Source of the DNA: Mucilaginibacter gotjawali
GTDB taxonomy: Bacteria > Bacteroidota > Bacteroidia > Sphingobacteriales > Sphingobacteriaceae
Assembly: GCF_002355435.1 (NCBI RefSeq)
Contig: NZ_AP017313.1
Location: 2,046,001 to 2,110,000, forward strand
Reading direction: 5' to 3'
Length of the DNA stretch: 64,000 nt
Shown: positions 1-10,297 of the stretch, piece after piece
Layout of the letters: each line of letters opens with the position of its first letter
Numbering within the stretch: the stretch's first letter is position 1
The notes under the pieces: model-generated
What the model was told of the DNA's origin: nothing
What the model saw: only the letters and a program-made list of their open reading frames with translations
The model's database searches: none
Translations under genes and position numbers: made by a program

Positions 1-1
1 T

Positions 2-835
2 GATTGTTTTACCATTTCTTCGAGGGTGAAAAAGGATTTTGATTTTCCCCTGCATTATCATGATGAATATGAACTTAACCTTATTATAAATGCCAAAGGT
101 GCAAAGCGCATTGTTGGCGGTAGTATAGGGGTTATTGATGATATGGAGCTTGTTTTTATCGGCCCCAATATTTACCATGCCTGGTTTTTACACCAATGTA
201 CATCAACCGAAATACAGGAAGTAACCATTCAGTTTCATAAAGACCTTTTCGACGAAAATTTTTTAAACAGAAACCAGGCCAGTATACTTAAAAATATGTT
301 TAACAATGCCCAATTGGGAATTCTCTTTTCGCGGGAGACCACGAAGGGGCTTGTAAACAGGATTTTGGATCTGAACCAAAAAAGCAGGTTTGATGCAGTT
401 TTGGAATTGCTATCTATACTTCACTCTTTATCGGTTTCCTCAAATATTAAATTACTGTCAGATACGGGCTTTTCGGATCAGAACTTCTGCTTTAAAAGCA
501 GGCGGATCGAAAAAGTATTTGAATATATGCACAACAACTACGATAAGCAAATAACGCTTGCCGATGTTGCCCGCGTAGCCAATATGCCCCAGGTGTCCTT
601 CAGCCGGTTTATTAAAAAAAGAACCGGTAAAACTTTTATCGAAAGCCTTAATGAGATCAGACTGGGTCACGCATCAAGGATGTTGATTGATACCGAGGCA
701 CATATAGCCGGCATAGCCTACAAATGCGGCTTTAATAACATATCCAATTTTAACCGGATTTTTAAACGTAAAAAACAATGTATCCCGCGTGAATTCAGGG
801 AGGCATATAGTAATGGAAGGAGTTTTTATATATAA
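2..835 (+). CDS. AraC-family transcriptional regulator, 5' end outside the window
   Basis: This is a one-component regulator with an N-terminal cupin-like sensor domain and a C-terminal double helix-turn-helix of the AraC/XylS family. The sensor shows the family-typical PLHYHDEYELNLI stretch. The DNA-binding part covers roughly residues 165-262, with VARVANMPQVSFSRFIKKRTG as first HTH and IAYKCGFNNISNFNRIFKR as second. A GTG at 26 could serve as start, but the frame stays open to the left edge and reads family-like residues (DCFTISSR) before it, so the true start is probably outside the window. The gene lies upstream of and codirectional with a SusC/SusD pair, so it plausibly controls that locus in response to a sugar; this is inference. 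The family call is secure, the ligand unknown. Confidence 0.88.
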   Translation, partial: DCFTISSRVKKDFDFPLHYHDEYELNLIINAKGAKRIVGGSIGVIDDMELVFIGPNIYHAWFLHQCTSTEIQEVTIQFHKDLFDENFLNRNQASILKNMFNNAQLGILFSRETTKGLVNRILDLNQKSRFDAVLELLSILHSLSVSSNIKLLSDTGFSDQNFCFKSRRIEKVFEYMHNNYDKQITLADVARVANMPQVSFSRFIKKRTGKTFIESLNEIRLGHASRMLIDTEAHIAGIAYKCGFNNISNFNRIFKRKKQCIPREFREAYSNGRSFYI

Positions 836-1224
836 GGATAAATAGCAGCAGTAAATACATTATAATCTATAATATGTTGTTATATATAACATAATACGTA
901 TTTTATTGCATAAAAAATATTTAATAATGCATTAAAATGTATAAATATAGAATTAATAAATGTAAAAATAGTATTACATATCAGCGGTGTGTATAGGTTA
1001 AATTTGTATAATAAGTTTTGCGGTTTTATAAGTTGCATGATGCTGTAAAACCTTAAGTTGTTATAACCTGAACACCAGTTGCCAGGGAATGATAAATTTT
1101 ATACAATCCAATTATACAGCCGGTTGCTGTTTGTAAATACTAAATAATTTGAGGTTAACGGAGCCATATTTCCATTTATCTCAACAATGTTCAGCAAATC
1201 AATTAATCAACTAAATCAATAAAA
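836..1224. other. AT-rich intergenic region before the first susC
   Basis: No gene is seen here. The first 130 bases are very AT-rich and include a perfect 12-bp palindrome GTTATATATAAC at 879-890. A TAAATTTG at 999-1006 fits the Bacteroidota -7 element TAnnTTTG, but I find no TTTG at the right distance upstream, so a promoter here is only possible. The region probably carries the promoter and leader of the SusC/SusD genes. Confidence 0.4.
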
Positions 1225-4200
1225 ATGAAGAAAGATGTACTGTTTTACAAATTCAATAGTTGCAAAAAAACGTTACTCGTTATTTTGCTAACTATTTTTG
1301 GTTATGCTACCACATTTGCCCAAACCAGGCAAATAACCGGTAAAGTGACCTCGGCCGACGACGGTGGTGGCTTGCCAGGGGTTAGCGTTAGAATTAAAGG
1401 CACAACAACAGGTGTTCAAACTGATGTTAATGGCGCTTTTAAAATTTCAGCCAGCACAGGTACGGTGTTAACCTTTAGCTACGTGGGCTATTTGCCGCAG
1501 CAAATAATTGTAGGCGATGCCAGTGTATATAACATTAAATTATCCCCGGATGCACAGACACTTACTGAAGTAAACGTGGTTTCTATCGGTTATGGTACCG
1601 CAAAACGTAAGGACCTGACAGGTTCCATCAGTTCGATTTCCGCAAAGCAGATTGAAGAATTGCCTGTAACTTCACTTGACCAGGCCTTGCAGGGGCGTGC
1701 AGCAGGTGTGCAGGTAACCAGTAACGATGGTTCTCCCGGTGGTAACATTACCGTACTGATCCGTGGTACAGGTAGTTTGGCTACGGGCGGTAACGTGCCA
1801 TTATATGTTATTGACGGATACCCGCTTGAAGCCGGTGGTATCAACAATATTAACCCTAATGACATTGCATCAATTGACGTGTTGAAAGATGCATCTGCCA
1901 CAGCAATTTATGGTATCCGGGCTGCAAATGGTGTGGTTTTGGTAACCACTAAAAAGGGTAAAACAAATGGTGTAACCGTGTCATTAGACGGATACGAAGC
2001 TTTCCAGGGTAAACCCAAAGAATACGACGTATTAAACGCTCAACAATTTGCTACGCTGGCAAACCAGGTTGCAGCGGGTTCAAACGGAAATTTTCAGTCT
2101 TTTTCTGGCTGGGCAACTCCATCATCCTTAACAAACGTTGATTGGCAGAACGCAGTATACCGCGCGGGCCTGACTCAAAACTATAGCCTGGCCATACGTG
2201 GCGGTAACGATAAAATTAATACGTCAACTTCACTTGGTTATTACGATCAAAAAGGTATTGTACTGGGTTCTTATTTCAAAAGGGTAACCGTTGGAAGCAA
2301 CCTTGAATATAAACCTCAGAAATGGTTGAAGTCAAATTCATTTGTTAAGTATACTTACCAGGATCAAAACAATCCATACGGAACAGGTTCCTTGATAGGA
2401 TTAAGTGAATTGCCGCCAACTTTAGATGGTGGTAACCAGCTAACCAACCAGATTAAAGACCGCAATGGTAATTATGGGTTTTTCAATCCAATTTATGTAT
2501 ATGTTGCGAAATATAACAATCCGGTTTATACTATCGAAAATAACAGGTATGCAAACATTGGTAATTTCTTTGTAGCCAATACTAATTTAGAAGCAACCAT
2601 AATAGATGGCTTAAAGGTTAAATCAAACGCCGGTATCACCTATAATGGATACAGCGGTTCGTATTTTTCGCCTGAAGATGATCGTATTGTAAATCAATAC
2701 GGCGCCCAGGCAGGTGCAACGCAAAATGCTACCTATAGCCAAAACATTAACAGCAGTTTTGACTGGTTGTTTGAAAATACCATATCATACGACAAAACAT
2801 TTGGAAAACATACCATTAATTTTGTTGGTGGCGTATCTGAGCAGGAACTTACCTACAACTCCATGGCCGGCAGTGGTATCCCGCCAAACAGTGTGATCAG
2901 GGATTTATCTCAAAGCAAAACACCGGTGTTTACTGCAGGTCAAAACGGGCAGGTGATCCAATCGCTGGCTTCACAATTTGTAAGGTTGGGATATAATTAT
3001 GCTGACAGGTATTTCATTACCGGAACAGTTAGGAGGGACGGATCGTCTAAATTCGCGCCGGGTCATCAATATGGTACATTCCCGTCAGGAGCTGTATCGT
3101 GGAAAGCCAAGCAGGAATCGTTTTTGAAAAATGTGGATTGGCTTTCAGATCTTAAGTTCAGGGGAAGTTATGGTGAGGTAGGAAACGAGATCACTATTAA
3201 TCCATTCCAATACCAGGCCCTTTATGCAGCTGGTTCGGCTGCCAATACTGCGCCTAACTATGGTTACACTTTTAATAAAACATTCCAGGGAGGTATTTAT
3301 TCTACCCAGCCTGCAAATGACAACCTGCGTTGGGAAACTGATACGCAAGCAGATTTAGGTACAGATATCTCGTTTTTGCATGGTGATTTGACTTTAACTG
3401 TTGATTTGTTCGACAGAAAATCAAAAGATTTCTTGTTAAACCTGGCTGCATCGCCACAAACCGGTTATTCTTTTATTACCCATAATATCGGTAGTATGGA
3501 AAATAAGGGTATTGAAATTGCATTAAATTACAGCCATGCAGTTAATAAGGACTTCCACTACGGGGCAAATCTTACTATTACATCAATTGCCAACAAATTA
3601 ACCAGCATAACTTCGGGTATTAAAGAAGTTTCGAACTTTGGCGGCCTATCTATTCCGGCCGATGGATGGGGTACTTTTACTGAAACCAATGTTGGGCAAC
3701 CTGTTGGAGAATTTTATGGCTACAAGTCATTGGGTATTTTCCAATCGCAGGCACAGATTGATGCTTTAAATGCAAACGCAGTTTCGCATGGTTTTTCAGC
3801 CTATCAAAAAACCATCACCCAGCCAGGCGACCGTTACTTTGCTGACGTAAATGGCGATGGTACAGTAAACGCCAGTGACCAGGTTAGTTTAGGCAGCCCA
3901 ATCCCCAAGTTTTACGGTGGTTTAAACCTGGATGCCACTTACAAATCGTGGGACGTTGGCCTTTATTTCTACGGAGTTTACGGTAACAAAATATTTAACT
4001 TTGCTGAAAGCGCATTGGAAAGTTTCCAGAACCGCAGCTTTGTTGGTGTGGAGAATATCAGCAAAACCTATTTGCAAAACGCCTGGACGACCTCAAACCC
4101 ATCTAATACCTACGCAAGGATCACTTCAAATGACGACGCGATCGGCAGTAACGTGGCTTCAAGCGCTTATATCGAAAATGGCAGTTTCCTTAAGTTAAAA

Positions 4201-4425
4201 ACGCTTACTATTGGTTATTCCATAGCTCCTGATTTTCTTAAAAAAATAGCAATAACAAAATTACGGTTTTATGCTTCAACCCAAAACCTGTTTACGATCA
4301 CCAGCTATAAAGGCCTTGATCCGGAAATTGGTATCCAGGGAGCGAATCCAACTCAAAATGGTGTAGATAATGGTACCTATCCATCATCTAAATATTATAC
4401 AGTAGGTATAAACGTAACTTTTTAA
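1225..4425 (+). CDS. SusC/RagA-family TonB-dependent outer-membrane receptor
   Basis: This is an outer-membrane beta-barrel that imports glycan fragments with TonB energy, paired with the SusD lipoprotein 25 bases downstream. The 1066-residue protein has a signal peptide ending near ATTFAQ, a carboxypeptidase-regulatory-like domain at about 36-115 (ITGKVTSADDGGGLPGVSVRIKGT), a plug domain at about 125-235 containing GRAAGVQV and PLYVIDGYPL, then a barrel ending in an aromatic residue (NVTF). There is no STN domain, so direct signalling to an anti-sigma factor is not expected, which fits control by the neighbouring AraC regulator instead. The mannosidases and fucosidase on the opposite strand suggest N-glycan-like oligosaccharides as cargo; this is inferred from context only. 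Confidence 0.95.
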   Translation: MKKDVLFYKFNSCKKTLLVILLTIFGYATTFAQTRQITGKVTSADDGGGLPGVSVRIKGTTTGVQTDVNGAFKISASTGTVLTFSYVGYLPQQIIVGDASVYNIKLSPDAQTLTEVNVVSIGYGTAKRKDLTGSISSISAKQIEELPVTSLDQALQGRAAGVQVTSNDGSPGGNITVLIRGTGSLATGGNVPLYVIDGYPLEAGGINNINPNDIASIDVLKDASATAIYGIRAANGVVLVTTKKGKTNGVTVSLDGYEAFQGKPKEYDVLNAQQFATLANQVAAGSNGNFQSFSGWATPSSLTNVDWQNAVYRAGLTQNYSLAIRGGNDKINTSTSLGYYDQKGIVLGSYFKRVTVGSNLEYKPQKWLKSNSFVKYTYQDQNNPYGTGSLIGLSELPPTLDGGNQLTNQIKDRNGNYGFFNPIYVYVAKYNNPVYTIENNRYANIGNFFVANTNLEATIIDGLKVKSNAGITYNGYSGSYFSPEDDRIVNQYGAQAGATQNATYSQNINSSFDWLFENTISYDKTFGKHTINFVGGVSEQELTYNSMAGSGIPPNSVIRDLSQSKTPVFTAGQNGQVIQSLASQFVRLGYNYADRYFITGTVRRDGSSKFAPGHQYGTFPSGAVSWKAKQESFLKNVDWLSDLKFRGSYGEVGNEITINPFQYQALYAAGSAANTAPNYGYTFNKTFQGGIYSTQPANDNLRWETDTQADLGTDISFLHGDLTLTVDLFDRKSKDFLLNLAASPQTGYSFITHNIGSMENKGIEIALNYSHAVNKDFHYGANLTITSIANKLTSITSGIKEVSNFGGLSIPADGWGTFTETNVGQPVGEFYGYKSLGIFQSQAQIDALNANAVSHGFSAYQKTITQPGDRYFADVNGDGTVNASDQVSLGSPIPKFYGGLNLDATYKSWDVGLYFYGVYGNKIFNFAESALESFQNRSFVGVENISKTYLQNAWTTSNPSNTYARITSNDDAIGSNVASSAYIENGSFLKLKTLTIGYSIAPDFLKKIAITKLRFYASTQNLFTITSYKGLDPEIGIQGANPTQNGVDNGTYPSSKYYTVGINVTF

Positions 4426-4450
4426 TTAAGAAAGATAAAATATTAACGAT

Positions 4451-6175
4451 ATGAAAATGACGAAGAAAAATTATATCCTGGTGAGTCTATTCGCTTTGCT
4501 GATGATTCCACTAGGTTGTAAAAAAGGGTTTTTAACCCAAACCAACACATTTGCCGCGACCGAAGGTGCTACGTTTCAGAAACCCCAGGATGTTATCGCC
4601 ATGGTAAATTCAATTTACGATACCTACCAGAGCAGCGATTTGTTAAAGAAATCTATCTGGTATTATGCCAATTTTGAAACACACGACTGGTTTAACAACG
4701 GTAACGATATTGTGTGGAATTATTACGGAATAGGCGCTGACTTTTATGCATTGCCGGTTTTTTGGGATAATGCCTATATCGGTATTGGCAGGGCAAACGC
4801 TGCATTGGATGTAATTGCAGATACCAAAGCAAAGGGTATTATTACTGCCGACCTGGCTAACCGGTTAACCGGTGAGGCTTTATTTTTACGCGGCATGACC
4901 TATTATTACCTTGGTGGTACTTTCGGTGGCGTGCCATTGGAATTAAAATCAGGTGGTGTTGGCTTAACCCCAAGGGCCACCCAGGACCAGGTATTTGCAC
5001 AGGTAGTTGCGGATATGAAACAGGCAGAAGGTTTGTTGCTGTCAAAAACTGCCCTTGCAACAGCTGACCTTGGCCGGGCCACTAAAGGCGCTGCTTACGG
5101 GTATGAAGGCGCTGCACAAATGTGGTTGAAAAACTATTCAGGGGCTTTGGCTGCTTTTAACAACACGGAGTTAACCAGCAACTATCATCTATTATCAAAT
5201 TTTGTTGACGTTGGTGAATTTGATCACCAAAATAGCGATGAGTCACTTTTTGAAGTTCAATTTAACATTACCGGCTCACAAAGCTGGGATGGCGGCTGGC
5301 AGAATGGCGGCGAAGAAGCGTGGATTGATGACTTTAGCTGGCCACAGGAAATCAGCGGCTTTGGTTATGATTACGGAAACCCCGGCCTTTGGTATTCATA
5401 CCAGGCAGGTGACCTGCGCAGGGCGGCTACGATCATTGGCCCTGGCGACCAGAATGTGAGCCCTGGCATTATTGCCAAATGGGGCGGTATAAAAGGTTAT
5501 GCAGTAGTGCAGGCCAATTACCAAAGTAACCCAACTGTATATTCAGACGGTAGTGGAAACCCCATCAATACTTGTGGTACGCTTTTGCACCCATGGTATG
5601 GAACCGACGGTACTCCGCGTTCAGGATATTATAATTCAAAAAAATGGCGTGATCCAACCCTTACAGGTGCAAACGGCACATCTGCTATTTTTGGCGGGCA
5701 AAACCAAATTCTGTTACGTTACGCAGAAATTCTGCTTGACAGGGCTGAATGCAAGATCAGAACCGGCGACGTAGCAGGCGGATTGGCTGATGTAAAAGCT
5801 GTAAGGAACCGCGCTTTCGGCGGATCGGCACCAGCAGTGATGCAGGATGGCCTTACCTGGGATGGTAAAGCAACTTCGCCGATAACCGATCCGTTGCAAA
5901 TGGTATACAGCGAATACAGGCACGAACTTACTGCTGAATATTCATTGTTTTATGATCTGCGCAGGGCCGGTCCGGGTGTAGCTTCAGCATTCATTCAAAA
6001 TGCATATGGTACTACATCAAGCACCAGTCAAATCGTTTATCCATACGGCCCAACAGCTGATGGAAAAACGCACGGTGTTTGGATGACTACCCTTCCTGCT
6101 AACAAGGATATATTACCGATCCCGGTTAGCGCGATAGGGCTCAACCCAAATCTGACTCAAAACCCTAGTTACTAA
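4451..6175 (+). CDS. SusD/RagB-family surface glycan-binding lipoprotein
   Basis: This is the lipoprotein lid of the preceding SusC transporter, expected on the cell surface. The 574-residue product starts with a lipoprotein signal whose modified cysteine is C23 (IPLGCKKG). The N-terminal TPR-like helices include GEALFLRGMTYYYLGGTFGGVPLE, typical of SusD. The C-terminal part contains ILLRYAEILLDRAECKIRTGD and a final section with KDILPIPVSAIGLNPNLTQNPSY, the usual SusD ending (pIP..E...NP.L.QNPGY). It is probably cotranscribed with the SusC gene. Ligand specificity cannot be read from sequence. Confidence 0.95.
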   Translation: MKMTKKNYILVSLFALLMIPLGCKKGFLTQTNTFAATEGATFQKPQDVIAMVNSIYDTYQSSDLLKKSIWYYANFETHDWFNNGNDIVWNYYGIGADFYALPVFWDNAYIGIGRANAALDVIADTKAKGIITADLANRLTGEALFLRGMTYYYLGGTFGGVPLELKSGGVGLTPRATQDQVFAQVVADMKQAEGLLLSKTALATADLGRATKGAAYGYEGAAQMWLKNYSGALAAFNNTELTSNYHLLSNFVDVGEFDHQNSDESLFEVQFNITGSQSWDGGWQNGGEEAWIDDFSWPQEISGFGYDYGNPGLWYSYQAGDLRRAATIIGPGDQNVSPGIIAKWGGIKGYAVVQANYQSNPTVYSDGSGNPINTCGTLLHPWYGTDGTPRSGYYNSKKWRDPTLTGANGTSAIFGGQNQILLRYAEILLDRAECKIRTGDVAGGLADVKAVRNRAFGGSAPAVMQDGLTWDGKATSPITDPLQMVYSEYRHELTAEYSLFYDLRRAGPGVASAFIQNAYGTTSSTSQIVYPYGPTADGKTHGVWMTTLPANKDILPIPVSAIGLNPNLTQNPSY

Positions 6176-6199
6176 AATATAAGTATTATTATTGATGGT

Positions 6200-6233
6200 A
6201 AAGGCTGCTCCCTATGGAGTGGCCTTTATTTGT
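6200..6233 (+). terminator. Rho-independent-type terminator after the first susD
   Basis: AAAGGCTGCTCC at 6200-6211 and GGAGTGGCCTTT at 6216-6227 form a 12-bp RNA stem with two G-U pairs and a CTAT loop, followed by ATTTGT. It lies 24 bases after the SusD stop, before the VCBS lipoprotein gene. Confidence 0.7.
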
Positions 6234-6600
6234 AAAACAATCGTTGTCTTTGCCTATAATATGTACAACTATCCGGACAGCAAAAGTTATACTTTTTTTG
6301 ACTGGATTATTTACTATACTTGTTATATATCACCAATAAATATAGAGGGATTTTTACCGGATAACTTGTTTATAGCGTGTGAGTTGTAAGATGAGTATGC
6401 CCTGATAATAAGTAAATCCGACGTTTGGCTTACAGAAAATGCAGGTTATGTAATAAAGATAATGGCCGGGGAAAGTGAATTTGAGTTTTTATATTAACGT
6501 ATTTGTAAATACATTTTTATTGCGTTTGATGTTTTGCACGTGCTTGATGTAAATTGGAAGAAAAATAAAATTAAACAGATTGAATTTCAGATTTAAAAAT
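6234..6600. other. Intergenic region before the first VCBS lipoprotein gene
   Basis: No convincing gene is seen. A 65-codon frame at 6192-6389 overlaps the terminator and has no recognisable features. The part from 6490 contains several TTTG motifs that could belong to a promoter, but none has a clear TAnnTTTG partner at the usual spacing. Confidence 0.35.
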
Positions 6601-9600
6601 ATGTTAAAAATAACCGGGGGAATTACAGTTTTCGGACGATTAGTCACAAAAAACAAGGCAATCGGATTAATTTTTGCCGTGTGCACCTTAAGTTTTTTTT
6701 CATGTAGAAAACCAACTTTATTTGAACAGATACCTTCTTCGTATTCCGGCATTAACTTTAATAATAAAATAACCGAAAACGACTCTATTAATCCGTTGGA
6801 TATTGTAAATATCTATAACGGCGGCGGGGTAGGCGTGGGCGATTTTAACAATGACGGACTGCCCGACCTATATTTTACCGGGAACCGGGTGCCTAACCGG
6901 CTGTATATCAATAAGGGCAATTTTAAGTTTGAGGATGTAACCGATAAGGCGGGGGTTGGAGGTATGGGCCGCTGGGGCCGCGGTGTTGCCATACTTGATA
7001 TCAATAATGACGGCCTGATGGATATCTACGTCTGTAATACAATATACAAGGATTCGTTACGGCGCCGTAACCTGTTGTACATCAACCAGGGCGTTGGTAA
7101 GGACGGCATCCCCCATTTTAGGGAAATGGCCAAAGAGTATGGCCTTGATATACACGTGCAGTCAACCATGGCCAGTTTTTTTGATTATGACAATGACGGA
7201 AATTTGGATATGTACCTTACCGTTAACGAAGCAAGTGAAAGCTATTACCCTAACATGTTTGGGCCTGTTGCTGCACGGACAGGGCATGAAAGCCTGGGCC
7301 GGTTATATCACAACGAATGGGACGCCAAATTAAAACACCCTGTTTTTCATGATGTTTCGGCAAAAGCTGGTATCAACTTACCGGGTTTAGGTCATGCAGC
7401 AACTATTGTTGACATCAACCGCGACGGATGGAAAGACATATATGTTTCCAATGATTTTTTATCGCAAAATATATTATATATAAATAACCATGACGGTACT
7501 TTCACTGATAGGTCGAAAGAGTATTTTAAGCATACATCTTTCAATTCGATGGGGCAGGATATCGTTGATATTAACAATGACGGCCTGGCAGATGTGTTTG
7601 AGCTGGATATGAATCCGGAGGATAATTACCGGAAAAAAATGATGATGGGGCCAAATAATTATCAAACCACGCAAAAATTCGACCTTTATAACTTTCAGTA
7701 CCAATATGTACGGAACACGCTGCAGCTTAACCAGGGACCCAGGCTTTTGCAAAATGACAGCATTGGGAGCCCTGCCTTCAGCGAAATTGCGTTTATGTGC
7801 GGCGTGGCCCAGACTGACTGGAGCTGGACCCCGGTGATCACCGATTTTAATAATGACGGTTTCAGGGATATTATTATTACCAACGGCTTCCCGAAAGATT
7901 TAACCGACCATGATTTTATGACCTACCGCAAAAATGCTTTTGCGATAGGTTCAAAAGAGCAGGTATTGAGCCAGATTCCTTCGGTTAAGATTCATAACTA
8001 TGCTTACCGCAATAAAGGCGACCTGACATTTGAGGATGAAACGAGCGACTGGGGGCTAAGCATCCCGGCATTCTCAAACGGAGCCGTTTATGCCGATTTA
8101 AATAACGATGGCGCGATGGACCTGGTGATCAATAATATCGATGATGAGGCGCTGGTTTATAAAAACACGGCGAGGGAAAAGGATACATTAAATACCCATT
8201 ACATTCAAATAAAGTTTAAAGGGGATAGCCATAACCTGAACGGACTTGGCGCATGGGCCGATATCTATTATGACCACAATAAGCACCAGGTGGCCGAAAA
8301 TAATCCTTACAGGGGATATTTGTCGTCTGATCAAAACATAGCGCACTTTGGTTTGGGTACAACCAGCAAGCTTGATTCCTTAGTTATCCGGTGGCCAAAC
8401 GGTAAAAAACAGGTTTTGCAACAGGTTAAAACCAACCAGGTGATCACGGTTAATATTAAAGACGCAAGCGCGCCCTACACATGGGTTCAGCCAAAAGTTG
8501 CCGATAACGCCTTATTTACGGAAGTAACAAAGGCGAAAAACATCCATTATGTGCATAATGAATATGATTTTGTAGACTTTAACATTCAGAAGTTGCTGCC
8601 TCACAAACTGTCGGAATACGATCCTGCGCTGGCCGTTGGCGATGTTGACGGCAACGGGCTGGATGATATTATTGTAGGCGGTAATTCATTTGTTTCAGCG
8701 CAGGTATTATTACAGCAGGCAAACGGTACATTTATTCAGCGCCAGCTTTTGCCCGATCAAAATGCCAATCCTAATACCAAGGACGAGGGCTTATTGCTGT
8801 TTGACGCCAACGGCGACGGTAAACCTGACCTTTATATAACGAGGGGCGGCTTTAAAAATGCGCCCAATGATACCACATACCAGGATAAATTATACATAAA
8901 CGATGGGAAGGGCAATTTTAAATTAGCGCCAGATGCATTGCCGATAAACCACACCAGCAAACTGTGCGTAAGGGCCATTGATTATAACAAAGATGGCAAG
9001 CCTGACCTTTTTGTATCCGGCCGGGTAGACCCATGGCATTATCCCAAACCAGTGTCAAGCTTTATTTTAAGAAACGACAGCAAAAATGGCGTTGCTAAAT
9101 TTACAGATGTTACCAGCGAAGTTGCTCCTTCACTTAATAATATAGGTTTGGTATGCGATGCGATATTTACAGATTATGACAATGATGGCTGGCCCGACCT
9201 GGTTTTAGCGGGTGAATGGATGCCGGTTACCTTTTTAAAAAATGATCATGGTATATTTAAGAATACTACGCCGGCATCGGGCCTGGCAAATAGCCTGGGC
9301 TGGTGGAACAGTATCGTTGCGGGTGATTTCAGGCATACCGGCAGAATGGATTATATCGTTGGCAACGTTGGTTCAAACACCTTATACAAAGCCAGTGAGC
9401 AATACCCTGTTTTTATTACAGCAAAAGATTTTGATAAGAATGGCAGCTTTAATGCGATCACTTCCATTTTTCTGCCCGACCAGGAGGGTAAGAAAAAGGA
9501 GTTTCCGGCGGTAGGCAGGGATGATCTGTTGAAAGAAATGATCAGCATGAAAAAAAAATACACCAACTACAAATCATTTGCCACAGCTACCATGGATGAT

Positions 9601-10218
9601 ATTTTAACACCCGAACAGCGTAAAGGTGCATTAAGGCTAATGGCAAATACTTCCCAATCCTGTTATTTAAGAAATGATGGCAATGGTAAGTTCACCATGA
9701 TCCCACTACCGAATGCGGCGCAGATTTCAACCATAAACGGGATGGTTGTGGATGATTTTGATGGGGACGGCAACCTGGATGTAATGATGAACGGCAATGA
9801 TTTTGGCACAGAAGTGGGTACCGGGCGATACGATGCCTTTAATGGATTAATGCTTAAAGGCGATGGGAAGGGGGGCTTTAGTCCGCAGAGCATCGTTCAA
9901 AGCGGCATCTATATTCCGGGTAACGGGAAGGCGCTTGTCAAGTTGCAGGGCAATTCAGGTAATTATTTGCTGGCGGCAAGTCAAAACCGTGGCGCCTTAA
10001 AAGTATTTGAACTGAAAAGAAAAGTAAATAATATTAAGCTGCTTCCCGCTGATGAAAGCGCCGTTATTTTTTATAAAGATGGATCAAAACAAAAGCAGGA
10101 ATTCTATTACGGTTCGTCGTTTTTATCCCAATCCGGAAGGTTTTTAACCATAAATAGTAACGTGAAACAGGTTCAGATAACAGATACCAAGGGCCACGTT
10201 AGAAATATATCATTTTAG
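6601..10218 (+). CDS. Large FG-GAP/VCBS-repeat lipoprotein with ASPIC/UnbV domain (CRTAC1-like)
   Basis: This is a secreted, probably surface-anchored lipoprotein of about 1205 residues built from calcium-binding FG-GAP/VCBS blades of an integrin-like propeller. The signature GVGDFNNDGLPDLYFTGN near the N-terminus recurs in variants such as DINNDGLMDIYVCN and DYDNDGNLDMYLT. An ASPIC/UnbV domain lies near 550-630 (GLGAWADIYYD, IAHFGLGTTSKLDSLVIRWPNGK), followed by a second set of repeats. I chose ATG 6601 over the upstream TTG at 6580 because it gives a compact lipoprotein signal ending at C35 (SFFSC). Such genes commonly follow SusC/SusD pairs, and two more are in this window. The molecular role is not established; glycan or ligand binding in the SusCD complex is inference. 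Confidence 0.9.
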   Translation: MLKITGGITVFGRLVTKNKAIGLIFAVCTLSFFSCRKPTLFEQIPSSYSGINFNNKITENDSINPLDIVNIYNGGGVGVGDFNNDGLPDLYFTGNRVPNRLYINKGNFKFEDVTDKAGVGGMGRWGRGVAILDINNDGLMDIYVCNTIYKDSLRRRNLLYINQGVGKDGIPHFREMAKEYGLDIHVQSTMASFFDYDNDGNLDMYLTVNEASESYYPNMFGPVAARTGHESLGRLYHNEWDAKLKHPVFHDVSAKAGINLPGLGHAATIVDINRDGWKDIYVSNDFLSQNILYINNHDGTFTDRSKEYFKHTSFNSMGQDIVDINNDGLADVFELDMNPEDNYRKKMMMGPNNYQTTQKFDLYNFQYQYVRNTLQLNQGPRLLQNDSIGSPAFSEIAFMCGVAQTDWSWTPVITDFNNDGFRDIIITNGFPKDLTDHDFMTYRKNAFAIGSKEQVLSQIPSVKIHNYAYRNKGDLTFEDETSDWGLSIPAFSNGAVYADLNNDGAMDLVINNIDDEALVYKNTAREKDTLNTHYIQIKFKGDSHNLNGLGAWADIYYDHNKHQVAENNPYRGYLSSDQNIAHFGLGTTSKLDSLVIRWPNGKKQVLQQVKTNQVITVNIKDASAPYTWVQPKVADNALFTEVTKAKNIHYVHNEYDFVDFNIQKLLPHKLSEYDPALAVGDVDGNGLDDIIVGGNSFVSAQVLLQQANGTFIQRQLLPDQNANPNTKDEGLLLFDANGDGKPDLYITRGGFKNAPNDTTYQDKLYINDGKGNFKLAPDALPINHTSKLCVRAIDYNKDGKPDLFVSGRVDPWHYPKPVSSFILRNDSKNGVAKFTDVTSEVAPSLNNIGLVCDAIFTDYDNDGWPDLVLAGEWMPVTFLKNDHGIFKNTTPASGLANSLGWWNSIVAGDFRHTGRMDYIVGNVGSNTLYKASEQYPVFITAKDFDKNGSFNAITSIFLPDQEGKKKEFPAVGRDDLLKEMISMKKKYTNYKSFATATMDDILTPEQRKGALRLMANTSQSCYLRNDGNGKFTMIPLPNAAQISTINGMVVDDFDGDGNLDVMMNGNDFGTEVGTGRYDAFNGLMLKGDGKGGFSPQSIVQSGIYIPGNGKALVKLQGNSGNYLLAASQNRGALKVFELKRKVNNIKLLPADESAVIFYKDGSKQKQEFYYGSSFLSQSGRFLTINSNVKQVQITDTKGHVRNISF

Positions 10219-10236
10219 CAAATTTAAGGCCAAAAC

Positions 10237-10280
10237 CATTACACCAATCCTTTAATTGAGGGTAGGTGTAATGTTTTTTA
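10237..10280. terminator. Terminator between convergent genes, possibly bidirectional
   Basis: CATTACACC at 10237-10245 pairs perfectly with GGTGTAATG at 10265-10273 and is followed on + by TTTTTT. On - the stem is followed by GTTTTGG, so it may also stop transcripts from the mannosidase operon ending at 10298. Confidence 0.75.
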
Positions 10281-10297
10281 TAGTTTTGGTTCCGGCT

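Noticed and set aside
6192..6389. 65-codon frame after the first susD
   Set aside because: It overlaps the terminator hairpin, has no family features and no partner; probably chance.
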